Shown: positions 37,037-46,799 of the stretch, piece after piece
Layout: every line of letters starts with the position of its first letter
Numbering within the stretch: the stretch's first letter is position 1
Assembly (NCBI RefSeq): GCF_004801395.1
Contig: NZ_SSOA01000009.1
Location: 62,001 to 126,000 of the forward strand
DNA from: Gillisella terrae
GTDB lineage: Bacteria > Pseudomonadota > Alphaproteobacteria > Rhizobiales > Rhizobiaceae
Reading direction: 5' to 3'
DNA length: 64,000 nt
Program-made: the position numbers and the translations under genes
The notes under the pieces: model-generated
The model's database searches: none
Told to the model about the DNA's origin: nothing
The model's input: the letters and a program-made list of their open reading frames with translations, nothing else

Positions 37037-38419
37037 TCAGGCAATGCGCTTCAAGTGCTCCGCGTTCTCGCCGATGTCGAGAAAAAGACTGGTCATGATC
37101 CGCATCCCCTCCTCTGCAATTGACAAAAGCGCGTGTTCATTGGGACCATGCTGGCCGCATTCCGCGTGAGAATGGGGAAGCCAAATGGTGGGCAGGCCCA
37201 AAATATCGGTAAAAGCGTCATTGGGCAGTGATCCGGCCAGATTGGGCAGCACATGGGGAGGCTTGCCACAGGTTTTGGTCACCGATTGCTCGACGAATTT
37301 GACCCAAGGATGATCTGGCGAGAACCGGGTGGCCTTGAAGGATTCGCCGCGCGCCATTTCCACCTGCACAATGCCAAAACCGTGGGCATCAAGATGCTTG
37401 CGCAGCGCTGGCAAAATCGCATCCATATCGGTGCCCACCACAAAACGCAGCTGGCAGGTTGCTCTGGCACTGCCGGAAATGGCATTTTGCGGTGCATTGA
37501 TATTGCCTGCCGAAATCGCCAGAACCGCCATGGAATTCCAGCCGAACACCCGTTCAGACGGCGTCAAATCTGCCTGTCCCCAATCAGCATCATGCTTGCG
37601 CGGCGGCAGGTCTTTCAAGGCGGCGCGAATATCGGGCGTGAGGCTGTTGGGCAGCCATTCGGGAATCTGGATCTGGCCTCTTTGATCGACTATTGATGCA
37701 ATCGCGTGGGAGAGGATGATCACCGGGTCGGCCAAAAGACCGCCAAAATTGCCCGAGTGGTGGTCGCTTTCGCGCAAATTGACAATGAGGTTGAAGGCAA
37801 GGCCGCCCCGCGAGCCCATAAACATCGTGGGTGTTTCGGCTGCAAGTCGCGGGCCATCCGAGGCAATCAACACATCGGCGCTCAGCGCCTCTTTGTGGGC
37901 ATGGAAAAATTCGCGCAGGCCGTAAGAGCCGGTTTCCTCGGCCATTTCCAGAATGATTTTGGCGTTAAAGCCAAGCTTGCCCTTGGCCTTGATGATCTGC
38001 TCCATCGATTTGATGTTGATCAGATGCTGGATTTTGTTATCGGCCGTGCCGCGCCCAAAAAGCTTGTCGCCTTCCTGCGTTAAAAGAAACGGATCAAGCC
38101 CTTCGCGCCAGCGATGGGCCTCACCATTGCACACATCGCCATGGCCATAGACCAACACCGTGGGCAAATCGGCACTCTCAACGCGCGATGCCAAGAGCAA
38201 GGGCGCGCCGCCCTCACGCGGATTGGCAAAAATTTCGGTGTCAAAGCCTAAATTCGCCAACCATGGCTGCATATTTTGTTGCAAATAGGCTTGCAGTTCT
38301 TCTGGCACCCCTTCCGACTGGCTTACGGATTTGCGCGCCACCAGTTGCGCCAGATCATCGACCAACTGGCCGCTCAAGGCATAATCTGATGCCAACTTAA
38401 CAACTGTGTCCCGTTCCAT
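37037..38419 (-). CDS. M20-family metallopeptidase
   Basis: A 460-aa two-domain peptidase. Metal ligands are visible in VLVYGHGDVCNG, GRGTADNKIQHL and EMAEETGSYG (the catalytic Glu pair), and later in LPHSHAECGQHGPNEH. The lid/dimerisation domain lies at about 205-320. The family removes N-terminal residues or hydrolyses dipeptides in the cytosol. It lies 186 bases downstream of an oligopeptide-type binding protein on the same strand, which suggests a shared role in peptide use. AAGG lies 8 bases before ATG 38419. Confidence 0.92.
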   Translation of the reverse strand: MERDTVVKLASDYALSGQLVDDLAQLVARKSVSQSEGVPEELQAYLQQNMQPWLANLGFDTEIFANPREGGAPLLLASRVESADLPTVLVYGHGDVCNGEAHRWREGLDPFLLTQEGDKLFGRGTADNKIQHLINIKSMEQIIKAKGKLGFNAKIILEMAEETGSYGLREFFHAHKEALSADVLIASDGPRLAAETPTMFMGSRGGLAFNLIVNLRESDHHSGNFGGLLADPVIILSHAIASIVDQRGQIQIPEWLPNSLTPDIRAALKDLPPRKHDADWGQADLTPSERVFGWNSMAVLAISAGNINAPQNAISGSARATCQLRFVVGTDMDAILPALRKHLDAHGFGIVQVEMARGESFKATRFSPDHPWVKFVEQSVTKTCGKPPHVLPNLAGSLPNDAFTDILGLPTIWLPHSHAECGQHGPNEHALLSIAEEGMRIMTSLFLDIGENAEHLKRIA

Positions 38420-38605
38420 ATCCTGTGCCTTATCGTTTATGCATCAATTGTTTAAGTGGGTGCGCGCGAGGCCATTCCCCCTGCCTTCAACCTCAAACGC
38501 CCAAGAACCACATGCATGCAGAGCAGTCCATACAGTCTTTTGCGCACCATCTTTCATCATCTCGCTTCTTTTGCACAGCCCCATGCGGCAGGCATGATTG
38601 GCTGG

Positions 38606-40120
38606 TTATTTCCAGCTTATATCGTAAAACCGCACCAATTCATCTGGCGTTGGCGTGAACGAAACATTCTTGGCGAGAATATAGTTGGTGGAGTAAAGCC
38701 AAAGCGGCACAAAATACGCTTGATTGGCAATGATCGCGAGGGCATTGCTGAAAAGCATTTTGCGGTCCGCCGGGTCTGCGGTCTTATCCGCTTTTTTCAG
38801 GAGATCGGCCACCTCCGGATCACGCGCTTCATCCTCCCCCGAAAGTGTGAAGAAATAGCCGGTGCTGGCCGAGGCATCCGCAAGGGAATTGGAGCCCCAC
38901 GTCAGGAACGACATAGCCGCACCGTCTTTCAGCCGCTTCTCCCGAAGTGCGGCATAGGGCATGTAATGCAAATGGGCCTGAATGCCGACCTCTGCCAACA
39001 TGCCAATCATTGCCTCTGCCAGCGGGCGATCCCGATAGGCATAAAAATCCACGTCAAATCCCCTGGGGTAACCCGCTTCTGCCAGAAGCGCTTTGGCTTT
39101 TGCCGGATCATAGGCATAGCTGGTGACGTCGCCTTCACACCCAAATTGCATGGGGGCACAGGCGCTGTTGATCACCTGACTTGCCCCTTTTATCATCGTA
39201 TCGACCATACCCTTGCGGTTGATGGCATGGTTGATCGCCTGGCGCACCTTCAGCTTGGTCATCGGGTTATCCGCACCAGAGCGACCGGCAGCATCCATAG
39301 AGATAAAACCAATGCGCATGGTGGGGGCATTGATAATCTGAAATGTGTTCACACCCTGCACCTTCTGTGCCTGATCGGGCGGCACCTGCCACACCATGTC
39401 TAGACCGCCCTTCAACAGCTCTGCCGTTTGGGCATTGGGATCAGGAATGCTACGAATATCGATCGTTTCAATCTTTGCTTTCCGCTTGGCTGCGGCAAAA
39501 TAGTCATCATTGCGCTTGAGCACAAAATGCTTGCCCGGATCAACACTGACCACCTTGTAAGGGCCGGTGCCGATAGGACGTGTTGCAACACCCGCCGGAC
39601 CAACCTTGGCGTAATAGTCATTGGGGTGAATGATCACCGGCCCGGCGAGATATTCCAATGCGGCTGAAAAAGGGTATTTGGTGTGCAGGCGCACCCGGAA
39701 TTGATCGATTTTCTCGGCAGAATCGATCCAGTTGACCGCAAATCTGTTTTGGACCTGGTTTTTGGGGTCAATTTCAAAATTGAGCGTATAGACCACATCA
39801 TCGGCATCGAAGGGCTCGCCGTTGTGAAAGGTCACACCCTGACGCAAAATAAGCTCCAGCGTCGTCGGGTTTTCCCAAGTCCAGCCGGTAGCAAGATTGC
39901 CAAGATATTGATTGGTTATAGGATCTCGATAGAGCAGACCATCCCAAACAGCCGCCGCCATCACCGCACCTTCACGGGCGGTGTTGAAATAAGGATCCAG
40001 ATGCTCAAGTTCTTTTGAAAATGCAATGTGAAGCGTGTCATCTGCCTTGCCAGCATAAGATGGCGAAGCAATAAGGCATGCAGGCAGCAGCACTGCCAAG
40101 GCAGTTAATGCAAATCTCAT
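38606..40120 (-). CDS. Family-5 (oligopeptide/nickel-type) ABC substrate-binding protein
   Basis: A 504-aa periplasmic protein. Residues 1-23 form a signal peptide ending SYA before GKADDTLH. The SBP_bac_5 hallmarks are present: NLATGWTWENPTTLELILRQ, GVTFHNGEPFDADDVVYTL, RPIGTGPYKVVS and VRQAINHAINRKGMVD. Family members bind peptides, opines or sugars. No permease or ATPase genes adjoin it, so it is an orphan that must use a transporter encoded elsewhere, or the rest was lost. The M20 peptidase follows in the same direction. Confidence 0.92.
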   Translation of the reverse strand: MRFALTALAVLLPACLIASPSYAGKADDTLHIAFSKELEHLDPYFNTAREGAVMAAAVWDGLLYRDPITNQYLGNLATGWTWENPTTLELILRQGVTFHNGEPFDADDVVYTLNFEIDPKNQVQNRFAVNWIDSAEKIDQFRVRLHTKYPFSAALEYLAGPVIIHPNDYYAKVGPAGVATRPIGTGPYKVVSVDPGKHFVLKRNDDYFAAAKRKAKIETIDIRSIPDPNAQTAELLKGGLDMVWQVPPDQAQKVQGVNTFQIINAPTMRIGFISMDAAGRSGADNPMTKLKVRQAINHAINRKGMVDTMIKGASQVINSACAPMQFGCEGDVTSYAYDPAKAKALLAEAGYPRGFDVDFYAYRDRPLAEAMIGMLAEVGIQAHLHYMPYAALREKRLKDGAAMSFLTWGSNSLADASASTGYFFTLSGEDEARDPEVADLLKKADKTADPADRKMLFSNALAIIANQAYFVPLWLYSTNYILAKNVSFTPTPDELVRFYDISWK

Positions 40121-40389
40121 ATCATTCCCCTCTCGCCCCTATTCGAGCTGTAAGCGGAATTTACTGGATAATTTATTAAACCGGAATCGGAGTACGGATA
40201 AAATCACACAGCAGGAGCTGAGTGCTACCCCAAAACTCTACGCGCATCTATGGCGCACGACCCTGTAGAGGCGCTGTAACGACAATGAAAATGTCTTCAG
40301 AAAATGGCCGCACATACCAAATTATGAGGAAATATGACCCGCTTGCGGAGCCGCGCCCCTGCTCCGCAAGCACAGATGCTCTGCCTCAA

Positions 40390-41259
40390 TCAATTGCTTT
40401 TGGGCTTGATATCAACAGTTGCCGTCAGACCAGAAATCAGCTTTACGCCTTCCGGCACCTTGTCCAGATGGATGCGAACCGGCACGCGCTGGGCCAGACG
40501 AACCCAACTGAAGGTGGGGTTGATATTGGCCAACAGCCCTGAGCTGGATGTGCGCTCGCGGTCTTCGATGCCCGTTGCAATACTATCGACATGGCCTTCC
40601 AGATCGCCCTTCTGGCCCAGAATATGCACCAGCGCGCGGTCACCTTTTTGAATCCGTGGCAGTTTGTTCTCTTCGAAGTAAGCCTCGATCCGCAAGGAAT
40701 CGCTATCCACAACCGCCACTTTGGCCGCACCGCGGGTGACAAAATCTCCCGGCTGCAAATTCAGATTGGTAACACTGCCATTGACCGTGGTTTTCACATC
40801 AGTGCGCTCCAGATCCAGCTTTGCCAGATCGCGGGCTGCCATGGCCTTCATGTAGGCTGCCTCGGCCTGCTGCTCGGTCGCAACGGATTTTTCCTTGGTT
40901 TGGGCCGAAGCCGAATCGCCAAGGCGCTCATTGCGTTCGCGCTCCGATTTTGCCAGATCCCAGGTTGATTTTGCCTCCGTCAGCGCGGCCTCGGCTTGCG
41001 CCAAAGCCAGTTCAAAGCGGGAGCGATCCACCCGAAACAGGATATCGCCCTTGTGCACGATCTGATTGTCCTTGACGAAAACATCACTCACCAACCCGGT
41101 GACATCCGGGGCGATATCCACCACATCTGCCCGCACCCGGCCATCCCGTGTCCAGGGCTCTTCCATGTAATAATGCCACAGATGGCGCCCCACGAAGACG
41201 GCAGCCACAACAACAATCAGGGTCAGGCAGATTCTGCCCATCAACTTCAACGTATTCAT
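40390..41259 (-). CDS. HlyD/AaeA-type membrane fusion protein
   Basis: The 289-aa periplasmic adaptor has one N-terminal membrane anchor (residues 8-28), a lipoyl-like half (DIAPDVTGLVSDVFVKDNQI), a short coiled coil (85-150) and a second lipoyl half plus beta-barrel (NGSVTNLNLQPGDFVTRGA). This is the layout of AaeA/EmrA partners of FUSC-type exporters. Its start overlaps the DUF1656 stop by ATGA. A 250-base gap with a diverged palindromic repeat follows the gene. Confidence 0.93.
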   Translation of the reverse strand: MNTLKLMGRICLTLIVVVAAVFVGRHLWHYYMEEPWTRDGRVRADVVDIAPDVTGLVSDVFVKDNQIVHKGDILFRVDRSRFELALAQAEAALTEAKSTWDLAKSERERNERLGDSASAQTKEKSVATEQQAEAAYMKAMAARDLAKLDLERTDVKTTVNGSVTNLNLQPGDFVTRGAAKVAVVDSDSLRIEAYFEENKLPRIQKGDRALVHILGQKGDLEGHVDSIATGIEDRERTSSSGLLANINPTFSWVRLAQRVPVRIHLDKVPEGVKLISGLTATVDIKPKSN

Positions 41260-41465
41260 GCGAAAAACCAGCGTGTTATGGAGGAAACACCTCCAAGCAA
41301 AACAACATAAAGTGCGACATCAAACAGGCCACGGTGCCAAACAAGGGCGTAAAACCCCATACGGCCAAGCACTTTACGAATGAGGATGCTGATCACAAAC
41401 GTGATGAGCATAAGAAGCAGAAGGCGCGGAAAATAGACGCCATAAAGGTCGAGTTCAGCAGGCAT
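41256..41465 (-). CDS. DUF1656 small membrane protein (AaeX-like)
   Basis: A 69-aa protein with two hydrophobic segments (residues 10-30 and 43-66) and the start MPAELDLYGVYFPRLLLLML that is typical of DUF1656 proteins. Such proteins sit between the FUSC transporter and the HlyD adaptor in aromatic-acid efflux operons; their role is not established. ATG 41465 lies 4 bases after the FUSC stop; longer upstream frames would overlap FUSC. Confidence 0.92.
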   Translation of the reverse strand: MPAELDLYGVYFPRLLLLMLITFVISILIRKVLGRMGFYALVWHRGLFDVALYVVLLGGVSSITRWFFA

Positions 41466-41469
41466 TGGT

Positions 41470-43539
41470 TTACTCAGCAGCGATCGAGGGTGTCTGGGGC
41501 TGCGGCAAGGGTTGCGGAGAGGCTTGAAGGTCGGGCGCAGATGCTTGCGGGAAGAACACGCGGCGCAAGCCAACAAGGGCATCAATCACCCGCCGGGCCT
41601 CATCCCCTTCCTTGTGCACCACAGTTTGCAATCCGTTGTCGATCAGCACCATCAGGGTCGCATCCGAATCCTGCGCACGTCCGGCCCTGAGCTGTCGCCG
41701 ATAGTGGTCCGCAACAGCAACCAGCACCTGAGACACGCTTGCGGCGCTCTCAACAGACAAACGGCGGCGCTCCTCTTGCAATGTCACGACATTGATGGCG
41801 AGACGCACATCGGCAAAACCGTCAACATTGACCAACTCACGCTCATTCAACGCTGCCAAGCGTGGCACGAGCTGGCCAAGCCGGTCGAGAATGCGGCCAG
41901 CGAGCCGCTCGGAATCGGCTGACCGCAGGCCTGCGGCCGTATCGGCCAGATCCCGCCATCCCGATCGCAGCAGGCGCTTTGCGGCCAATCTTGCACCAAA
42001 AGGATGGGCAACACTGATCCACACATAGGCGAAGGCAATACCAAGCACAGTGGCAACACCGCCATTGGCAAAGGATTCAAAGTCTGCGGTATAGCGATCC
42101 TGAATACCCACCAGCGTCGCCACATTGACTGCAACCAACATGCCAATAACCGCCGTTTGCGGATTGGTCATCTTGAGGCCCAGCAACAGCAGGAAGGGAG
42201 CGAGTGCCAAAGCCATCATTTCAAAATTGGTGGCAAAGGGCAAAATGCCGAAAAGATAAACAAAAGAGGCAAAGACCGACACCGTTGTCCAGACCAGCAT
42301 GAAACGGATCATAGGAGCGGGACGATCTTGTGCCGCAAAGAACGAGCAGGCAACGGCCACCATGGCAACAAAACCTGCCCCTTGAGACCATTCAAGCCCA
42401 ATCCAGATGGCGCAGGCCACGACAATGCCAACCACCACAATACCCGCTTTGAGAGCCAGAAAAGCATGGTCGAAATGGCGCGATGCCACCGAGAAATGGC
42501 GATCCGAGAGTGTATCCACTGTCGTGTGGCGTCCGTTGGCAATCCGATCCTGCAACAGCAGACAATCGCGCCAAAGCTCTACTGCCACCTTCAGGCGCAT
42601 CAAAAGGCCTGAAAAAACAAGATCGTTCCAGCCATGGAGTTGATGGGCGGCTTGTTGTTGCGCCATCCGGTCGAGCAGGACTTGCGCCCTTTGCGCGGCA
42701 TCTGACGGGCCACCCGTTTTAAACCAATCCGCAACGTCGCTTAGCAAACCAGTCAGACTCTCGGGCAAACGGTCACACCCCTGCCGCACGGCATGCAAAC
42801 GATCTGCCACCGAGGAAAACACCGGCAGAAGCATCAATAGGCGTCCCCGCAGTTCACGTGCGTGGTGGACAACATCGCGGGCTTCGAGATCATAGGATAA
42901 TTGGCTGATCAGCAGATCAAGCCCCGCAACGTCGGTGGCCAACTGCTGACGCTTGACGGGCGTGGTTGGACTGGCCCCTTCCCCACGCAGGATTTCATCA
43001 GCCCAGGAACCCGCATCGCTCAGCCAGCCCTGAATACGGCTGCCAAATTGTGCGTTCAGGCTGGCCGGAAAAATCACGGAGTTGACCACGCTTGCGCAGA
43101 TAATGCCAAGGGCGATTTCCTCAGAGCGCGCCAGAGCCGTTGCAAAGACTGTATCCGGCGCATCCAGTGATGGCAGGGCAATCAAAGGAAGCGTATATCC
43201 GGCCAACATGAAAACATAGCTGCGCGCGGTGCGATCCAGCATGGAGATCAACAGCAGGGTTCCCGTCCACAGCGCCACCACCAAGGACAAAAGCTCAGGA
43301 GCGTTCACAAAGAGTGGGACAAAGAAAACGGCTGCCCCCGCCCCCAGCAATGTTCCCAAAATACGATAGAGTGCCTTGGATTTCGTGGCACCGGAAAATG
43401 GACTGGAGACGATATAGACCGCCGACAACGCCCAGTAGGGCCGGGACAGATCCAGCGCCATAGCAATATAGAGTGCGAGCATACCAGCAAGGAATGCCTT
43501 GCCGGAAAAGGCCCAATCTCTCCACGAGTGTGCCATCAT
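41470..43539 (-). CDS. FUSC/AaeB-family aromatic-acid efflux transporter
   Basis: A 689-aa inner-membrane protein with two clusters of hydrophobic segments (about 15-165 and 365-525), each followed by a long helical cytosolic domain, the standard FUSC layout. The start is ATG 43539 or the next codon. It overlaps the MarR stop by ATGA. With HlyD and DUF1656 it forms an AaeXAB-like pump that typically exports hydroxylated aromatic carboxylates or other lipophilic acids across the inner membrane. Confidence 0.92.
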   Translation of the reverse strand: MMAHSWRDWAFSGKAFLAGMLALYIAMALDLSRPYWALSAVYIVSSPFSGATKSKALYRILGTLLGAGAAVFFVPLFVNAPELLSLVVALWTGTLLLISMLDRTARSYVFMLAGYTLPLIALPSLDAPDTVFATALARSEEIALGIICASVVNSVIFPASLNAQFGSRIQGWLSDAGSWADEILRGEGASPTTPVKRQQLATDVAGLDLLISQLSYDLEARDVVHHARELRGRLLMLLPVFSSVADRLHAVRQGCDRLPESLTGLLSDVADWFKTGGPSDAAQRAQVLLDRMAQQQAAHQLHGWNDLVFSGLLMRLKVAVELWRDCLLLQDRIANGRHTTVDTLSDRHFSVASRHFDHAFLALKAGIVVVGIVVACAIWIGLEWSQGAGFVAMVAVACSFFAAQDRPAPMIRFMLVWTTVSVFASFVYLFGILPFATNFEMMALALAPFLLLLGLKMTNPQTAVIGMLVAVNVATLVGIQDRYTADFESFANGGVATVLGIAFAYVWISVAHPFGARLAAKRLLRSGWRDLADTAAGLRSADSERLAGRILDRLGQLVPRLAALNERELVNVDGFADVRLAINVVTLQEERRRLSVESAASVSQVLVAVADHYRRQLRAGRAQDSDATLMVLIDNGLQTVVHKEGDEARRVIDALVGLRRVFFPQASAPDLQASPQPLPQPQTPSIAAE

Positions 43540-44018
43540 TGCCCGTCTTCCTTTTTGCTCCCGCTTTGAAGGGCATCAAAGCACCGCCCCTGGAATACAT
43601 CGAGAACGCGATATGCCGTTTCGAGTTCCCTCTCCGACATATTCCCCAGCACTCTTGCGCGCTCCCGATCCAGCACGGCCTCGATCCGGGCGGCCATTTC
43701 AACCCCTGTCTCTGTCAGCCACAGCCCTTTGGCGCGACGGTCTGAAGGATCATCCTTGCGCACCACCATCTCCAACGCTTCAAGCTGATCAAGCAACCGC
43801 ACAAGCGATGGGCTTTCAATGCCAACATGCTCGGCCAAGGCAGTCTGCCGCACCCCTCCGCCCAATCGGCTGATCCACAAAAGCGGAGCCGCACAGGCCT
43901 CTGAAATTCCGTGCTCGATCAAAGCCTGATCCACTACTTTGCGCCACAGGCGCGCTGCGGTGAAAAGCTGGCTGGTCAAGCTGCGTTGAAAATCTGATTT
44001 TTGTTCCATTCCTGACAT
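43536..44018 (-). CDS. MarR-family regulator of the efflux operon
   Basis: The 160-aa protein has a MarR winged helix (QTALAEHVGIESPSLVRLLD, then DPSDRRAKGLWLTETG for the wing). It is the first gene of a four-gene operon and its stop overlaps the FUSC start, so it is probably the autorepressor relieved by an aromatic acid. A second Met three codons later (44009) is an alternative start; neither has a strong ribosome site. Confidence 0.92.
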   Translation of the reverse strand: MSGMEQKSDFQRSLTSQLFTAARLWRKVVDQALIEHGISEACAAPLLWISRLGGGVRQTALAEHVGIESPSLVRLLDQLEALEMVVRKDDPSDRRAKGLWLTETGVEMAARIEAVLDRERARVLGNMSERELETAYRVLDVFQGRCFDALQSGSKKEDGQ

Positions 44019-44130
44019 ATGCCATAAATATAATTAGGATGCAAATTATTTTAATGCGAAAATCATAGATTCTTGGATGAAGGAACAATGATAACGCTCC
44101 ATCGTTGTTTACTCAGCGCGCTGAATGGGC

Positions 44131-44175
44131 CACAACGCTACCGTGCGCCATCTATGGCGCACAAAGTATGTTGTA
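44131..44175. repeat. Palindromic element in the 347-bp gap upstream of the MarR operon
   Basis: GTGCGCCAT (44143-44151) and ATGGCGCAC (44154-44162) are perfect arms around CT, flanked by ACAAC/GTTGT (44132-44136/44171-44175). The core GCGCCATCTATGGCGCAC recurs with one base missing at 40242-40258, so it is a repeat and not just an operator. The rest of the 44019-44365 gap shows no gene-like frame. Confidence 0.55.
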
Positions 44176-44365
44176 ACGCTTTCAGTCTGCTGCATAATTC
44201 ATGAAATCGATTCCGATTGCAGGAACTATGGCGCAGGATAGACCTGCCAATCGCCCACGCTTCTGCCAGATTGCGACCTTGATCCCAAATGCCAGGCCTA
44301 AAATCGGCATTTCGGCTGTCAGATGTCATGCATAGTCGCAAGCGCCAACCTTAGAGGACACAACC

Positions 44366-44578
44366 ATGATCCGTTTTACCATTGACCCCGACGCCAAGGC
44401 TGGCACCGTCAGCGACGAAAACCGAAAAACAGACCGCAAGGCCGACAAGCCCACCGAGGTAACGCCTGCCCAGAAGGCTGACCCTATTGCTGAGGAAAAC
44501 AAAAAAGCTGCCCCAAAGAGCCGAAAAGCACCTGCCAAACGCGCAACCAGCCAGAACGATGACGAGCGTCTGCTCTGA
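44366..44578 (+). CDS. Small Lys-rich, probably disordered protein
   Basis: A 70-aa frame with GAGGAC 8 bases before ATG 44366. The N-terminus MIRFTIDPDAKAGTVSDEN is followed by a run of Lys, Ala, Pro and Glu (TEVTPAQKADPIAEENKKAA), reminiscent of histone-like tails. No domain or membrane segment is visible. The good ribosome site and codon use like its neighbours make it likely real; function unknown. Confidence 0.6.
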   Translation: MIRFTIDPDAKAGTVSDENRKTDRKADKPTEVTPAQKADPIAEENKKAAPKSRKAPAKRATSQNDDERLL

Positions 44579-44802
44579 TTTTTTCGTCTGCTCTGATTTC
44601 TTCCATGCCTCGTTAGGCGACGCCCTCGTGCGGTATGGCTGAATCACACGCACGGGGCAGCAATAGTCCCCTGCAAATGTTCAGCATGACAATGCTGTGA
44701 CAAAAATGGAAGCGGCGTGTAAGGCGCTGTTATGGAGATGACATGCACGGGCTCTATGGAGAGCGGCAGACGATGCCGTTTGACCATTGCCCGGAGCCCT
44801 CC

Positions 44803-45642
44803 ATGAAAATCATTCAGATCACTGATACCCACCTCAGCCCGGTCAAGTCGCACTTCACCGAGAACTGGGATCGGCTGGCCGCATGGATTGTTGAGGCCGG
44901 TGCTGATCTTGTGGTGCACACCGGCGATTTGACCATTGATGGCGCGGACCTTGATGAAGACATGGTCTATTCCATTGAGAAAATGCGCTCACTTCCCATT
45001 CCCATGCTGATCGTGCCGGGCAACCACGATGTCGGCCATCTGCCGGGTTCCGATCAGCCGGTCAATCAGGAGCGACTAACCCGCTGGCAAACGCTGGTGG
45101 GGCCTGATCGCTGGGTATCCGATCATCCCGGCTGGCGCTTGATTGGCCTGAACAGTCTGATCATTGGCGCGCAAAGCGAGGAAGACGAGGCACAGTTTCA
45201 ATGGCTGGAAGCCCAGCTCGCCAGCCGCGATGGTCGGCAAGTGGCGATTTTTGCCCACAAGCCCCTGTTTGTGGATAGCGCCGATGAAGGCGATAGCGGC
45301 TATTGGGGCATCGCCCCAAAACAGCGGCAGCGGCTGTTTGATCTGTTTAAAGATCATCCGGTCAAGCTGCACGCCAGCGGCCATTTGCATTGGGCATGGC
45401 AAGGCGAACACGCTGGTATCACGCTGGTGTGGGGCCCACCCTCCTCTTTCATCATTCAGGAGTTTGAGCGCGAAATGCCCGGCGAACGGCTGGTCGGTGC
45501 GGTCATCCACACCCTGAGTGATCACGGCGTTTCCAGCGAAATCGTCAGCCTGCCGCAACTGGTGCCTTACGTGTTTGATGATCTCGCCGCTGAGCTTTAT
45601 CCCAAGGCCGTCCGCCATCAATCTGAGGAGGCCGCGCAATGA
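44803..45642 (+). CDS. Calcineurin-like metallophosphodiesterase (CpdA/GpdQ type)
   Basis: A 279-aa class III phosphodiesterase with all metal motifs: ITDTHLS (DxH, residue 6-9), VHTGDLTIDG, VPGNHDVGH, IFAHKPLF and ASGHLHW. Related enzymes hydrolyse cyclic nucleotides (CpdA) or glycerophosphodiesters (GpdQ, about 274 aa). It overlaps the ABC ATPase start by ATGA and heads a five-gene transport operon, so an imported phosphodiester is the more likely substrate. The frame extends 20 codons upstream; ATG 44803 has CGGAG at suitable spacing and gives the family N-terminus. Confidence 0.92.
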   Translation: MKIIQITDTHLSPVKSHFTENWDRLAAWIVEAGADLVVHTGDLTIDGADLDEDMVYSIEKMRSLPIPMLIVPGNHDVGHLPGSDQPVNQERLTRWQTLVGPDRWVSDHPGWRLIGLNSLIIGAQSEEDEAQFQWLEAQLASRDGRQVAIFAHKPLFVDSADEGDSGYWGIAPKQRQRLFDLFKDHPVKLHASGHLHWAWQGEHAGITLVWGPPSSFIIQEFEREMPGERLVGAVIHTLSDHGVSSEIVSLPQLVPYVFDDLAAELYPKAVRHQSEEAAQ

Positions 45643-46799
45643 CCGTGCTTTCGCTCAACGGCATTACAAAATCCTTCGGTGGCAACCAGATCCTCAAAGG
45701 TGTGAGCTTTGAGGCAAAAGACGGCGAGTTCATCGCGCTGGTTGGTCCTTCCGGCTGTGGCAAAAGCACGCTTTTGCGCATTGTGGCCGGTCTGGATCAT
45801 GCCGATGGTGGCGACATCATCATTGGCGGGCGCGATGTTTCCACCATCAATGCCGCTGATCGCAATGTGGCCATGGTGTTTCAGTCCTATGCCCTCTATC
45901 CGCATTTGACGGCCGGGCAAAATATTGCAGTCCCCCTGGCCATGCGCCGCTTGAGTGCGGCCCAGCGCCTGCCGATTGTTGGCAATCTTCTGCCGGGGCA
46001 AAAAGCCATTCGCACCAGCATTCAAAACCACGTGCAGGAAATGGCGTCTGCTCTGAAAATCGACCATCTGCTGGATCGCAAACCCGGCCAGATGTCCGGC
46101 GGTCAGCGCCAGCGTGTGGCTTTGGCCCGCGCCATGGTGCGCCAGCCCAATGTGTTTTTGATGGATGAGCCGCTGTCCAATCTCGATGCCAACTTGCGTG
46201 TGCATGCGCGTGGCGAAATCGTCGATCTTCATCGCCGCGCTGGAGTGCCGACGCTCTATGTGACGCATGACCAGTCTGAAGCACTTTCCATGGCGGACCG
46301 CGTGGCGGTGATGATCGGCGGCAATCTTCTGCAATTGGCAACGCCGCAGGAAATCTACGACAATCCGGCCCATGTCGAGGTCGCCCGTTTCCTGGGCCAG
46401 CCGCGCATCAATGTGCTGAACGCCCAGATGGACAAGGCAGGCCTTGTGCGCTTTGGCACTCTCACGCTGGCGGCCCGCGTGCCGGAGGTGGCTGGCAAGG
46501 TAATGCTCGCCATTCGCCCGGAATTTGTCGGTGTTGGTGCGGAAAGTGGCGACACTTTGCCCGCACGGGTCGAAAGGCTGGAGTTTTTAGGCTCCGAAGT
46601 GGTGGTTTATGCCCGCCTTGCCGCCATTGCTGAGTTGGTGGTGGCAAAAATTTCACCCCAGCAATCTGCCAGCATCCGTATTGGCAGCACGATTGGCCTC
46701 ACATTGCCGAGCGACAAAATCTTTCTGTTTGGCGAAGATGGGGCGCGGATGAAAATCGAAGCCGTGTCCCATACAGGCAAGCTGGAGGCGGTGCAGTGA
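45639..46799 (+). CDS. ABC transporter ATPase, UgpC type
   Basis: The 386-aa ATPase has Walker A GPSGCGKST, Q-loop FQSYALYPHLTAGQN, signature MSGGQRQRVALARA, Walker B VFLMDEPLSNLDAN and THDQ. Between Q-loop and signature it carries an insert of about 15 residues (RLPIVGNLLPGQKAIRTSI) relative to the ATPase at 26.2 kb. A C-terminal TOBE domain follows. It overlaps both neighbours by four bases. Confidence 0.93.
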   Translation: MTVLSLNGITKSFGGNQILKGVSFEAKDGEFIALVGPSGCGKSTLLRIVAGLDHADGGDIIIGGRDVSTINAADRNVAMVFQSYALYPHLTAGQNIAVPLAMRRLSAAQRLPIVGNLLPGQKAIRTSIQNHVQEMASALKIDHLLDRKPGQMSGGQRQRVALARAMVRQPNVFLMDEPLSNLDANLRVHARGEIVDLHRRAGVPTLYVTHDQSEALSMADRVAVMIGGNLLQLATPQEIYDNPAHVEVARFLGQPRINVLNAQMDKAGLVRFGTLTLAARVPEVAGKVMLAIRPEFVGVGAESGDTLPARVERLEFLGSEVVVYARLAAIAELVVAKISPQQSASIRIGSTIGLTLPSDKIFLFGEDGARMKIEAVSHTGKLEAVQ

